Below, piece by piece: positions 17,422 through 27,748 of a stretch of 64,000 nucleotides of DNA. Under the pieces are notes generated by a model. The model was not told where the DNA came from and ran no database searches. It saw only the letters and a list, made by a program, of their open reading frames with translations. Positions within the stretch are counted from its first letter, which is position 1; each line of letters begins with the position of its first letter. This DNA comes from Xanthobacteraceae bacterium (lineage in GTDB: Bacteria > Pseudomonadota > Alphaproteobacteria > Rhizobiales > Xanthobacteraceae): the NCBI GenBank assembly GCA_022841625.1, contig JALHRD010000023.1, forward strand, positions 1-64,000. Reading direction: 5' to 3'. The position numbers and the translations under genes are program-made.

Positions 17422-18824
17422 TGATCCCGGTCACCGGTTTTGCCGGCAAAAAGGTCGCGGTTTTTGGCCTCGGCGGCTCCGGGTTGGTCAGCGCCAGCGC
17501 GCTGCTTGCCGGCGGGGCCGATGTCATTGGTTGGGACGACAATGCCGACACCGTCGCCAAGGTGACAGCGGCCGGCATTCCGTGCGCCGACCTTCGCCAT
17601 GTCGATTGGTCGAAGATTGCCGCACTGGTGCTGGCGCCTGGGGTGCCGCTCACCCATCCCGCGCCGCATTGGACGGTGGGCCTGGCGCGCGCCGCTGCGG
17701 TCGAGGTCATCGGCGATATCGAACTGTTCTGCCGCGAGCGCCGGCGGCACGCGCCGGATGCGCCGTTCGTCGCCATCACCGGAACCAACGGCAAATCGAC
17801 CACCACCGCGCTGATTGCGCATTTGCTCCGCAGCGTTGGCTACGACGCGCAACTCGGCGGCAATATTGGCACCGCGATCTTGTCGCTCGATCCGCCTGGC
17901 GCCGGTCGGGTGCATGTCATCGAGGTGTCGTCGTATCAGGTCGACTTGGCGCCCTCGCTGGACCCGTCGGTCGGCATCCTGATCAATGTCAGCGAGGATC
18001 ATCTCGACCGCCATGGTACGCTTGCGAATTATGCCGCGGTGAAGGAGCGTTTGGTGGCCGGGGTGCAGAACGATGGCACGGCTATTGTCGGGGTTGACGA
18101 TAACTGGTGCCAGGCTACGGCCGACCGCATCGAGCGCGCGGGCAAGCGTGTCGTGCGGGTGTCGGTGCGCCGCCCGCTTGCGGATGGAATCTACTTTGAG
18201 GCCGGCCGGCTTATTCAGGCCGCCGGCGGCAGCGCAATCGAGATTGCACCGCTCGGCGGCGTTGGCTCGCTGCGTGGTGTGCACAATGCGCAGAACGCAG
18301 CTTGCGCGGCCGGGGCCGCGCTCGCGCTCGATTTGTCGCTCACACAAATTCAAAACGGCCTACGGTCATTCCCCGGTCTGGCGCACCGCATGGAAGAGGT
18401 CGGCCGCAAGGGTCGGGTGTTGTTCGTCAACGATTCCAAGGCCACTAACGCGGATTCGGCGGCGCAGGCGCTGGCCTGCTTCAGCGATATTTTTTGGATT
18501 TTGGGCGGCAAGCCGAAGACCGGCGGGCTGTCGACACTGGCGGGTTTTTTCCCGCGCATCCGCAAGGCCTATTTGATCGGCGAGGCGGCCGCGCCCTTCG
18601 CCGCCGAGCTCGACGGCAAGGTGCCGCATGTCGAGGCCGGAACTCTCGATCGCGCGGTCGCGCTCGCCGCCGGCGATGCCGAGGCATCGGATGCAGCCGA
18701 GCCGGTGGTTCTGCTGTCGCCGGCCTGTGCGTCGTTTGATCAATATCGCAATTTTGAAATACGGGGCGATGCGTACCGGCAATTGGTGCTGGCTCTGCCG
18801 GGTTTGGTGCCGGTCAAGCCGTAA
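17421..18824 (+). CDS. murD: UDP-MurNAc-L-Ala:D-Glu ligase MurD
   Basis: This 467 aa cytoplasmic ligase adds D-glutamate to UDP-MurNAc-L-Ala. The start is the ATG overlapping the mraY stop by one base; the frame is open upstream but inside mraY. Motifs: [19 protein letters not shown] for UDP binding, [18 protein letters not shown] for [13 protein letters not shown], the [11 protein letters not shown] block, and [16 protein letters not shown]. It is the last gene of the first dcw block; ftsW, its usual next neighbour, is about 18 kb away. Confidence 0.95.
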   Translation: MIPVTGFAGKKVAVFGLGGSGLVSASALLAGGADVIGWDDNADTVAKVTAAGIPCADLRHVDWSKIAALVLAPGVPLTHPAPHWTVGLARAAAVEVIGDIELFCRERRRHAPDAPFVAITGTNGKSTTTALIAHLLRSVGYDAQLGGNIGTAILSLDPPGAGRVHVIEVSSYQVDLAPSLDPSVGILINVSEDHLDRHGTLANYAAVKERLVAGVQNDGTAIVGVDDNWCQATADRIERAGKRVVRVSVRRPLADGIYFEAGRLIQAAGGSAIEIAPLGGVGSLRGVHNAQNAACAAGAALALDLSLTQIQNGLRSFPGLAHRMEEVGRKGRVLFVNDSKATNADSAAQALACFSDIFWILGGKPKTGGLSTLAGFFPRIRKAYLIGEAAAPFAAELDGKVPHVEAGTLDRAVALAAGDAEASDAAEPVVLLSPACASFDQYRNFEIRGDAYRQLVLALPGLVPVKP

Positions 18825-18905
18825 CGACCGGAGCGTGGTTGATCGGCGCCAACGTTCGTGGACAACCGGGCGATCGCGGCTTAAAAAATAGCGGCGCGAG
18901 GAACC

Positions 18906-19973
18906 ATGGCGGACATCTTTATCTCCTACAAAAAGGAAGACGCCGGCCGTGTGATCCGGATGGTCGAGGCATTGCGTGCCGAGGGCTTCGATGTTTGGTG
19001 GGATCACGGCATCAAGGCCGGTACCGAATGGGATCGTTCCATCCATCAGGAGCTTTACGCGGCCAAGGTCGTGCTCGCGATTTGGTCTGAAGCCTCGGTT
19101 GCCGCGCCTTGGGTCAAGGAAGAAGCGACGGTCGGCAAGAATCGCGGCGTGCTCATTCCGGTGCGGATCGACGATGTCGACCCGCCGCTCGGCTTTATGA
19201 TGATCCAAGCCGCCGATCTGGTGGGCTGGAACGGCGACCGCGCGGACCAGCGCTGGGCTTTCCTGCTTGACGCGGTGCGCGGCATCCTGCGCGGCGGTTC
19301 GGTTTCAGCCGCATCTGGATCGTCGGCGCGCCGCGCCGAGGCGCCGCCGCGCGCACGGCCGGCGTCGCGCAGTCAAATGCCGATCCTGTTGGCTGTCGCC
19401 GGAGTCGCGCTGGTCGCCATTCTGGCGCTGGTTTGGATGTTGATGGCGGGGCGCGGGCCGACAACGGTGACGCCCGGCCAGCCATCGCCACAACAGCAAC
19501 AATCACAACAAGTGCGGATCAGCGACGGCGAGCAGAAGTTGTGGGATCAGGCCGTGGCCGAGAAAACCCGCCAAGCCTTTCAATCTTATCTGGTCGCCTA
19601 TCCAAACGGGGCCTATGCACAACGGGCACGTGACACGCTGCTGACCTGCCGCACCGAAACCAAAGAGGTCTGGAAACCGGGGCCGGACGTCGCGAACCAG
19701 ATGGTGCGCGGTGTTTCCGGCGGTGCATTGTCGTCCGGCGTGACCGCCGAGCAACATTGCAGCAAGGCCAAGGCGGACGTGCATGCGCGCGCCAAGCTTA
19801 TGTGCGAGACCATTGTCACCAATGGCGGCTATCGCAATGCCAAATGGACCGTGGCCGACGCCCCCTGCGATTGCCAAAAGCCTAACACCGTGGTGATGAG
19901 CTGCATCGCCGATCTTGCCTATTCATGCCGTTGGGAAATGCGGGTCACCGAGCGGACCGAGATTTGCGGGTAA
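18906..19973 (+). CDS. Membrane-anchored TIR-domain protein with Cys-rich outer domain
   Basis: This is a 355 aa protein in three parts. Residues 1 to about 130 are a TIR-like domain (IFISYKKEDAG, GFDVWWDHGI, then APWVKEEA with E73 in the position of the catalytic Glu of TIR NADases, WxxxE). One membrane helix follows (about 158-182) after a Pro/Ala-rich linker. The C-terminal part has a Gln-rich spacer, a motif AFQSYLVAYPNGAYAQRARD as in periplasmic modules attached to caspase-like or TIR proteins, and eight cysteines (248, 285, 300, 321, 323, 333, 341, 354). It probably has a cytosolic effector and a disulfide-stabilised periplasmic sensor. GAGGAACC precedes the ATG. NADase activity is not shown. 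Confidence 0.8.
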   Translation: MADIFISYKKEDAGRVIRMVEALRAEGFDVWWDHGIKAGTEWDRSIHQELYAAKVVLAIWSEASVAAPWVKEEATVGKNRGVLIPVRIDDVDPPLGFMMIQAADLVGWNGDRADQRWAFLLDAVRGILRGGSVSAASGSSARRAEAPPRARPASRSQMPILLAVAGVALVAILALVWMLMAGRGPTTVTPGQPSPQQQQSQQVRISDGEQKLWDQAVAEKTRQAFQSYLVAYPNGAYAQRARDTLLTCRTETKEVWKPGPDVANQMVRGVSGGALSSGVTAEQHCSKAKADVHARAKLMCETIVTNGGYRNAKWTVADAPCDCQKPNTVVMSCIADLAYSCRWEMRVTERTEICG

Positions 19974-20027
19974 TGCGGGCTTTAATCCGGTTTGGCTTAG
20001 TCGTGGGTTCGTATTGGGAGTGCTCCG

Positions 20028-21107
20028 GTGATTAGTCGAGGTGATCGGTGTGTCGTTCTCAAAAATCCGACTGCCATGGCGGCGCGTTGGGGCGTGGGCC
20101 TCGCGAGCCTGCTGATGGTCGTTGCGCCAGCCAATGCGCAGGAGGCGGTGGCGCAGTTCTACAAGGGCAAACAGGTTCGGATCGTGGTCGGCACTGGCGC
20201 CGGCGGCGGCTACGACGCTTATTCGCGGCTGATTGCGCGCCACATGTTCAAGCACATTCCGGGCAACCCGACCGTCATTGTCAGCAACATGCCAGGCGCT
20301 GGCAGCAACACCGCGGCCCATTACATCTATGCGGTCGCACCCAAGGACGGCACGCAGATTGGGTCGGTTTTTGCCGGCGCCTTGATCGAACCGCTGGTCA
20401 GCGCCAAGGCGCTGCAGTTCGATCCCAGCCGCTTCCTGTTTCTCGGCAGCGCCAATGAGGACGTATATGTTTGCATCGCGCGCAAGGATGCGGCGGTTCA
20501 AACCTTCAAGGACGCTTTGACGCAGGAAATGGCATTGGGCGCCAGTGGCTCAAGCTCCAGCGCCGAGGTTGCCACACTGCTCAAGAATCTGCTCGCCACC
20601 AAGTTCAAGATCGTGCTGGGCTATGTCGGCAGCCGATCGATTGCGCTGGCGATCGAGCGCAACGAGGTGCAGGGCGCTTGCGGATTTTCCTGGCCGTCGA
20701 TCTCGGTCACCAATGCCGGATGGTTTGGGCCGAATGGTTTCATGCGCGTCCTGGTGCAGACCCATGCCACCGGGCACGCGGAACTCAACGCCGAAAAAAT
20801 CCCGCTGGTGACGAATTTCGCGCGCACACCGGATGAGCGGGCGATCATGGAGCTTTATTTCAGTCACACCATGTTCGGTCGACCCTATGTGGTGGCGCCT
20901 GAGGTGCCGCCCGAACGGGTGGCGGCGCTGCGCGCGGCATTCATGGCAACGATGAAAGATCCGGGCTTTGTCGCCGAAGCGCGCAAACTTGGCATGGACA
21001 TCGATGCTGTCGATGGCGATGCGGTGCAGCGGCTGGTCGGCGCCATATATGCGGCGCCGCCCGATCTGATTGCCAAGATGAGAACCGCGTTGCAGCCGTC
21101 CAACTGA
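20028..21107 (+). CDS. Bug/TctC-family periplasmic binding protein (divergent)
   Basis: The 359 aa solute receptor is of the tripartite tricarboxylate transporter type. An N-terminal signal segment (AARWGVGLASLLMVVAPANAQ) is followed by VRIVVGTGAGGGYDAYSRLIARHM, the usual Bug opening, and the VIVSNMPGAGSNTAA loop. The GTG at 20028 has GGGAG ten bases upstream; an in-frame ATG at 20076 gives a more standard signal peptide but no ribosome site. The ligand is unknown. No TctA/TctB membrane partner lies nearby. Confidence 0.8.
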   Translation: MISRGDRCVVLKNPTAMAARWGVGLASLLMVVAPANAQEAVAQFYKGKQVRIVVGTGAGGGYDAYSRLIARHMFKHIPGNPTVIVSNMPGAGSNTAAHYIYAVAPKDGTQIGSVFAGALIEPLVSAKALQFDPSRFLFLGSANEDVYVCIARKDAAVQTFKDALTQEMALGASGSSSSAEVATLLKNLLATKFKIVLGYVGSRSIALAIERNEVQGACGFSWPSISVTNAGWFGPNGFMRVLVQTHATGHAELNAEKIPLVTNFARTPDERAIMELYFSHTMFGRPYVVAPEVPPERVAALRAAFMATMKDPGFVAEARKLGMDIDAVDGDAVQRLVGAIYAAPPDLIAKMRTALQPSN

Positions 21108-21110
21108 CAA

Positions 21111-21509
21111 TCAGTAGCCGCGCCGCTTCTTTTTGTTCTTGGCGGATTTGCGGGCTGCGTAGCGCGCATCGCGGGTGGCCTTCTGCTCGGCCTTCAGCGC
21201 TTCCTCCTGCTCGGCCGCGGCGGCCGCCTCCGCGGCGGCCCGTTCGGCTGCAAGACGCGCGGCTTCCGCGGCCGCCGCCGCCGCAATCTGGGCCTGCCGC
21301 GCAAGCTCGAGTTCATGGTCGCGTCGTGCGGCCTCGCGCTGCGCGGTGCGTTCCGCGCGCGCGGCAGCAATGGCTTCACGCTCGCGGCGCTTTTCAATGG
21401 CGGCAGGATTGCTGGGATCGACGTGTTTCTTGAATCGGGCCAGCAGGTTTTTCTTGGCTTCGGATGCAAGACTAAGACGGTCTTCAAGGCTGGGGTCGTA
21501 AATGGGCAT
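21111..21509 (-). CDS. Ala/Arg/Glu-rich coiled-coil protein (DUF6481-like)
   Basis: This is a 132 aa highly charged protein. After MPIYDPSLEDRLSLASEAKKNLLARFK comes a long helix of about 80 residues rich in Ala, Glu and Arg, with many AAEAARLAAERAAAE-type heptads, ending in a basic tail KSAKNKKKRRGY. I recall similar short proteins grouped as DUF6481 in Rhizobiales; this assignment is from memory. The basic tail suggests nucleic-acid or ribosome binding. It is divergent from the HU-like gene, and GAGGAG lies upstream of the start. Confidence 0.7.
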   Translation of the reverse strand: MPIYDPSLEDRLSLASEAKKNLLARFKKHVDPSNPAAIEKRREREAIAAARAERTAQREAARRDHELELARQAQIAAAAAAEAARLAAERAAAEAAAAAEQEEALKAEQKATRDARYAARKSAKNKKKRRGY

Positions 21510-21746
21510 GGGTAGGTGCTATTGCTCCTCTAGGGTCCCTCGGGATCGACTTTGGATGGTTGGGGTGGCGTAGGAGGGGAGCGCGACTGATTAATCATGG
21601 CGCACTCGGCAGTCAATCTCCATTCCAACGATAGCGATGCCAAACGCCAAAAGCCAGTAGAATGTGCCAAAGGCCTTCCTTTTTGGCTCCGAATCGTGTC
21701 CGGCTTGAACCAGCGCATGCTGCGCCACTAACAACGGGAGTTTCAT

Positions 21747-22049
21747 ATGGCACCTCAGAAGCCCAAAGCCAGCCGACCGGTCACTCTGAAGCATCTTGCG
21801 GCAACCCTGGCCGAGGAACATCAGATGACCAAACGCGACGGTGAGGCCGTGCTCACCAGCTTGGTGACATTGATCACCAAGCATCTCAAGAAGGGCGAGA
21901 AAATTCGTATCACTGGCTTGGGGATCTTGCAGGTTCGCAAGCGCGCAGCCCGCATGGGGCGGAATCCGGCGACCGGCGAAGCGATCAAGATCAAGGCCAG
22001 CAAGAAGGTTGCATTCCGCGCGGCCAAGGACCTCAAGATGGCGGTCTAA
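21747..22049 (+). CDS. HU/IHF-family DNA-binding protein
   Basis: This 100 aa protein is a small nucleoid-type protein. A helical N-terminal half (TLKHLAATLAEEHQMTKRDGEAVLTSLVTLITKHLKKGEKIRI is the dimerisation part) is followed by the DNA-binding arm signature GRNPATGEAIKIKASKKVAFRAAKDLK. The Pro at the arm tip that intercalates DNA is present in RNPATG. The N-terminus is longer and more basic than classical HU, so it is a paralogue rather than the main HU. A strong terminator follows 34 bases after its stop. Confidence 0.9.
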   Translation: MAPQKPKASRPVTLKHLAATLAEEHQMTKRDGEAVLTSLVTLITKHLKKGEKIRITGLGILQVRKRAARMGRNPATGEAIKIKASKKVAFRAAKDLKMAV

Positions 22050-22082
22050 TTTTCGACCGTCGCAATCGCGTTCGGCAATCAA

Positions 22083-22110
22083 CCCCAGCAGCCACGCTGC
22101 CGGGGCTTTT
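22083..22110 (+). terminator. Rho-independent terminator of the HU-like gene
   Basis: CCCC-A-GCAG / CTGC-C-GGGG forms an eight-pair stem with one mismatch around a five-base CCACG loop, followed by C then TTTT. It lies between the HU-like stop and the convergent ABC-F gene. Confidence 0.8.
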
Positions 22111-22130
22111 GCTTGCGGCGGGCCGTGCCG

Positions 22131-23945
<1,815 letters not shown>

Positions 23946-23965
23946 GTAACGTCGCTAAGCCGCGA

Positions 23966-24322
23966 TCATGCGCGTGCGGCCGGGGTGAGCCAAACACTGA
24001 GCAGGCCGGTGGTGGAAACCAGGGTGTGAAGCAGCGTATCGAGTCGATTGAAGGCGGCCAAACCGAGGAAGTCCGGCATCACCCAGCCGACAATGGCGAC
24101 GCAACCCCAGAGAAAGCCGTTGGTCAGCGCAAAGGCGCGGTATTGGCGCTCCCGCCTCCGCGCAACGATGCTCACCGCCCAGATGCCGAGCAGCACATGC
24201 AGCGCCTTGTGCCCGGCCTCGAGCGTGATGCCGGCGCCGATCAGCTCCATCGCCAAGGTGTAGCCGACCGCGACCAGAAACAGGCCGCCGACCACCCAAG
24301 TGTAGAACTTAACAAAGTTCAT
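23966..24322 (-). CDS. Small four-helix membrane protein
   Basis: This 118 aa protein has about four hydrophobic helices (residues 5-25, 38-55, 68-88 and 95-113), with histidines at helix starts (GHKALHVLLG and LLHTLVST). GGAGG precedes the ATG. It sits last in the minus-strand transporter operon, 25 bases after the second binding protein. The pattern recalls DUF4383-like proteins, but I cannot assign a family firmly and propose no function. Confidence 0.65.
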   Translation of the reverse strand: MNFVKFYTWVVGGLFLVAVGYTLAMELIGAGITLEAGHKALHVLLGIWAVSIVARRRERQYRAFALTNGFLWGCVAIVGWVMPDFLGLAAFNRLDTLLHTLVSTTGLLSVWLTPAARA

Positions 24323-24347
24323 CGATCACCGCCTCCGCGCGGCCCAA

Positions 24348-25457
24348 TCAGCGGAAAAGCTGTTCGATGATCTTAGCCGAAGCTTCGGTATAAGTGTTCA
24401 GGTTTTCGGGGCTGACGAAATTTTCCGCAACGCCGGCGCGTGCCGGCACAATCGGCGCGATCTGCGGCAGCGGTTCGACATCGGCGCGCACCGGAAGATA
24501 TTCGGCGGCCGCCAGAATTTCCTGACCTTCTTTGGACAGAAGAAAATCGGTCAGCAGCAAGGCTGCGTGCGGATTGCGCGATCCCTTGGGAATGACCAGG
24601 GTACCGGACGCACTCGCGACCGGCGGCAGCAGCCGCGCTGCGACCGGTGCGCCTTTGCCGGCGCTGATCAGCGGATGATGGGCGAAAATCTGGATCGCGA
24701 TCGGGTATTCTCCGGCGATCACGCGGTCCACCAAAGTGCGCGGATTGCCGGCGCCGAAATTGACGATGCCCTGCGTGCGCAACCGCTGCAAATAAGCCAG
24801 CGTCTTGTCCTCGCCCCAGGTCATGCGCAGATTGGTGACGAACAAGGGCGCACCGATGTGGGTCAAGAGCGGCCAGGCCATCTTGCCCTTCCATCTCGGA
24901 TCGAGCAGGTCGTCATAGCTCTGTGGCGCCGCGCTGGCCGGGACAAGGCGGGTGTTATAGGCAATGCCAAAATAGCTCATGCGGGTCGGCGCCCAAAGCC
25001 GGCGCGGATCGCGCATGCGCTCGGGAATGGCGGCGAGTTCGGGCGACCAAGTAGGCTGCGCCAGGTTAGCCCCGACCGCCAGTTCGCCAATGCCGGTTCC
25101 CTCGACCACGTCGACCATGAGTTTGTTGGCGCGGATCTCCGCTGTCATCCGGGTGTGGATGTCTTCGGAGTCGCCGCGCCAATAGGTCATCTTGATAAAT
25201 GGATATTTCTTCTGAAACGCAGCCGTCAGCGGTCGCAGCGCCTGATTGACGATCATCGCCGAGTAGTAGGTGACTTGCCCTTCGCGCTTGGCGCCCGCGA
25301 TCAGCCGTTGCGTGCGGTCGGGGCCGGCATAAGTGAGGATGCCGTCGTCCGCCGATTGGGCGAAGGCTGCGCTCGCGGTGAGCGTCCATGCCAAGGCCGC
25401 GGCCAAGACATGCCGTGGCCAGCGCTTGACGCGGCGGGCATTGGCGGCGTCCGGCAT
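24348..25457 (-). CDS. ABC transporter binding protein (iron(III)/AEP-like), copy 2
   Basis: This 369 aa periplasmic protein of the type used by iron(III), putrescine and 2-aminoethylphosphonate importers has a Sec signal peptide ending AFAQ near residue 34. Shared blocks with the second binding protein of the operon include EGQVTYYSAMIVNQALRPL, YPFIKMTYWRGDSE, DVVEGTGIGELAV, YFGIAYNTRLVP, YDDLLDPRWKGKMAW, TLVDRVIAGEYPIAIQIFAHHPLIS and LLLTDFLLSKEGQEIL. The start ATG lies one base after the stop of the enolase-superfamily gene. No Tyr cluster specific for iron was found; the ligand is unknown. Confidence 0.85.
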   Translation of the reverse strand: MPDAANARRVKRWPRHVLAAALAWTLTASAAFAQSADDGILTYAGPDRTQRLIAGAKREGQVTYYSAMIVNQALRPLTAAFQKKYPFIKMTYWRGDSEDIHTRMTAEIRANKLMVDVVEGTGIGELAVGANLAQPTWSPELAAIPERMRDPRRLWAPTRMSYFGIAYNTRLVPASAAPQSYDDLLDPRWKGKMAWPLLTHIGAPLFVTNLRMTWGEDKTLAYLQRLRTQGIVNFGAGNPRTLVDRVIAGEYPIAIQIFAHHPLISAGKGAPVAARLLPPVASASGTLVIPKGSRNPHAALLLTDFLLSKEGQEILAAAEYLPVRADVEPLPQIAPIVPARAGVAENFVSPENLNTYTEASAKIIEQLFR

Positions 25458-25458
25458 G

Positions 25459-26553
25459 TCAGGCGCTCTTGCGGCGGCTGTCGGCGACGGCCTTTGGCGT
25501 GACGCCGCAGCCGATTGCGTCCGAAAGATGCAATACGCCATCGGTAAGCGTGAGACCCTCCCAGGGATCTTCCGCCAGACCGTCGAACTCCGACAGCTCC
25601 GACGCGTACCAGATGCCGGGCAGGGCGGCGGCGAGTTGCATGGCGTGCGCGGCCAGCAGCATCGGGCCGACATGGGCGCCCATGCGGTATTTCACCCCGC
25701 CGGCCTGGCAGATTTGCGCCGCCGCATAGGTTTTCCGCAGGCCGCCCAGCTTGGTGATCTTGAGGCTGATGGCGTCGACAATCCGCTCGCGCACCAGGAT
25801 CATGACCTGGTCGAGCGAGTAAGCCGCTTCGTCAGCCTCGATGGTAATCGGAACCGCCTGGGTGACCATCTTCAATCCCGCGAGGTCGCTCACCTGTACC
25901 GGCTGTTCCGCCAGGTCGATGCGATAGGGCGCCATCTGAGTGAGCGCGCGGATTGCGTCCTTGGGCGAATAGGATTGGTTGGCGTCGATGGTGAGGTTGG
26001 CGCTGGGCCCAAGTTCGGCGCGGATCGCCTTGACCCGCTCCACATCCTCTTCGACCTCGCCATGCACCTTGATTTTGAAATGCTTGACGCCCTTATCGGC
26101 CAAGGCGCGCGCGTTCTTGGCCATGTCCAAGGGCGACTTGATTGGCAGGATTCGCAGTGACGGAAATTTTCGCACCGCAGGGCCACCAAACAGATCGCAG
26201 ACTGGAATGCCGAGCTGGCGCGCCCGCAGGTCGTGCAGGGCGCAGTCGATGCCGGACTTCGCTTGATTGTTGCCCATCATGGCTTTGTCGAGATCGTCGA
26301 GGATGCTGGCAATCTCGCGCGAGTCGCGGCCGATCAGGCGTTTGGTGAGACGATCGAGCGCGCCCTTTACCGCCTCATGCGGCGCGCCATAGTGGTTCAT
26401 GGTGGAGGCGTAGCCGTAGCCCGTGGTTCCATCGTCGGTCCGGATGTTGACGATCCAACCTTCGGTCGCCGGGTTTGCGGCCAGGGCGAACTTCCAATCC
26501 TTGTCCTTTTTCGGCAGGACCGACTCCTCGATGCGAACCTCAACGATTTTCAT
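25459..26553 (-). CDS. Mandelate racemase / muconate lactonizing enzyme family protein
   Basis: This 364 aa member of the enolase superfamily abstracts a proton alpha to a carboxylate. The capping domain is followed by the barrel with the KxK motif K160-I-K162, metal ligands D190 (DAN), E216 (AEQP) and D241 (EADE), and a lysine in SLKITKLGG (K265) on the other face, so the catalytic set looks complete. Subgroup is closer to muconate lactonizing / dipeptide epimerase-like enzymes than to mandelate racemase, which has a His. GGGGAGA precedes the start. It lies between a flavin monooxygenase and a binding protein, suggesting catabolism of an imported acid. Confidence 0.87.
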   Translation of the reverse strand: MKIVEVRIEESVLPKKDKDWKFALAANPATEGWIVNIRTDDGTTGYGYASTMNHYGAPHEAVKGALDRLTKRLIGRDSREIASILDDLDKAMMGNNQAKSGIDCALHDLRARQLGIPVCDLFGGPAVRKFPSLRILPIKSPLDMAKNARALADKGVKHFKIKVHGEVEEDVERVKAIRAELGPSANLTIDANQSYSPKDAIRALTQMAPYRIDLAEQPVQVSDLAGLKMVTQAVPITIEADEAAYSLDQVMILVRERIVDAISLKITKLGGLRKTYAAAQICQAGGVKYRMGAHVGPMLLAAHAMQLAAALPGIWYASELSEFDGLAEDPWEGLTLTDGVLHLSDAIGCGVTPKAVADSRRKSA

Positions 26554-26585
26554 TGGCGTTTCTCCCCGTGTCCCTTGTGTGCTTG

Positions 26586-27719
26586 TTATTCAGTCGCGGC
26601 GGTGGCGCGTTGTTGCTGCTGACGCAGGCCTGCACGCTCCATGCGCGGCAACAGTTCATCCCGGATCGCCGGGAAATCGTTGACGTAATTGATCATGCCC
26701 AGCGCCAGGCCATCGAGGCCGGCGCTGCTGAGCCGCTGCATGGTTTCCACCGCGTCATCATAGCTGCCGACAATCGGAAAACCGGCGCCGCTGATCAGGC
26801 GGGCCTTCAACTTATCTTCGTCCGCCTTGAGCCATGTGTTGATCCGCGAGCCGCGCAGCTTGAACGCGTAATCGGCCGACTCCCAATCGCCTTGCTCATA
26901 GACGATATAGTGGTGGTACTCCTCCGCCTCTTTGCGGGTGCGCCGTATCATCAGATGCGAGCTTGCAAAGATATTGCGCAATTGGCCGGTCGGCGCCGCG
27001 TCGCGAAAGAATTTGAGCTTCTCCTCGAGATCCTCATGCTTGGGCGGAATGGTGGTGAACAGGCAATCGGCATTGTTCGCCGCGAATTCCCGGCCGACCT
27101 CCGAATTTCCCGCGCTCACCAGGATCGGCCGGGTGCCCCACCACGGCTTAGGTTTGCCGAGCACGGCTTTGAGTTTGTAGTGGCGGCCGTTGAAATCGAA
27201 CGGCTGATGTTCGGACCAGATGCGGTTGACGATTTGCAGCCATTCCTCGGCATAATCGTAACGGCCGTCGTGATCTCCCAGCGCGACGCCCATCATGCCG
27301 AATTCGATCGGGTTCCAGCCCGACACCACGTTGAGGCCGAAGCGACCGTGGCCGATGTGGTCGGCGGTGACCATTTGCTTGGCGGCAAACACCGGATTGA
27401 CGAAGGCGACGTGTAGCGTGCCGAATGTGGTGATTTCGTTGGTGGAGGCGAGCAGGCCGCACGCCCAGGCGAGGGTCTCGAAAGTGGTGCCCTGGGTGTC
27501 GCTCTCGCCTTGATATCCATGCCATCGGCCAATCGGCAGCAGGAATTCGAGCCCGGCTTCGTCGGCCAACTTGGCAGCCTTGACGTTGTGATCCCAGGAC
27601 GCGTCCCAGCGTTCGGGCGCCTTGGTCAGGCTGAGGCCGCCCTGACAGTTCATCCCGAACAATCCGAGTTTGAATTTGTTCTTGTTGTAGATGCGCGTTT
27701 CATCACGATTGTTCAGCAT
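26586..27719 (-). CDS. LLM-class flavin-dependent monooxygenase
   Basis: This 377 aa bacterial-luciferase-like TIM-barrel enzyme uses FMNH2 from a separate reductase. Conserved blocks: FKLGLFGMNCQGG at the first strand, FLLPIGRWHGYQGESDTQGTTFETLAWA, GLNVVSGWNPIEF, DHDGRYDYAEEW, RPILVSAGNSEVGREFAANNAD and the C-terminal VGSYDDAVETMQ. The pattern is that of the RutA/SsuD/dimethyl-sulfone monooxygenase group, which breaks C-N or C-S bonds. The substrate is unknown. No flavin reductase gene is present in the window. GGAG is eight bases before the ATG. Confidence 0.88.
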   Translation of the reverse strand: MLNNRDETRIYNKNKFKLGLFGMNCQGGLSLTKAPERWDASWDHNVKAAKLADEAGLEFLLPIGRWHGYQGESDTQGTTFETLAWACGLLASTNEITTFGTLHVAFVNPVFAAKQMVTADHIGHGRFGLNVVSGWNPIEFGMMGVALGDHDGRYDYAEEWLQIVNRIWSEHQPFDFNGRHYKLKAVLGKPKPWWGTRPILVSAGNSEVGREFAANNADCLFTTIPPKHEDLEEKLKFFRDAAPTGQLRNIFASSHLMIRRTRKEAEEYHHYIVYEQGDWESADYAFKLRGSRINTWLKADEDKLKARLISGAGFPIVGSYDDAVETMQRLSSAGLDGLALGMINYVNDFPAIRDELLPRMERAGLRQQQQRATAATE

Positions 27720-27748
27720 AAGTTAGGCTCCGTTCGTGCCATGCTGGC

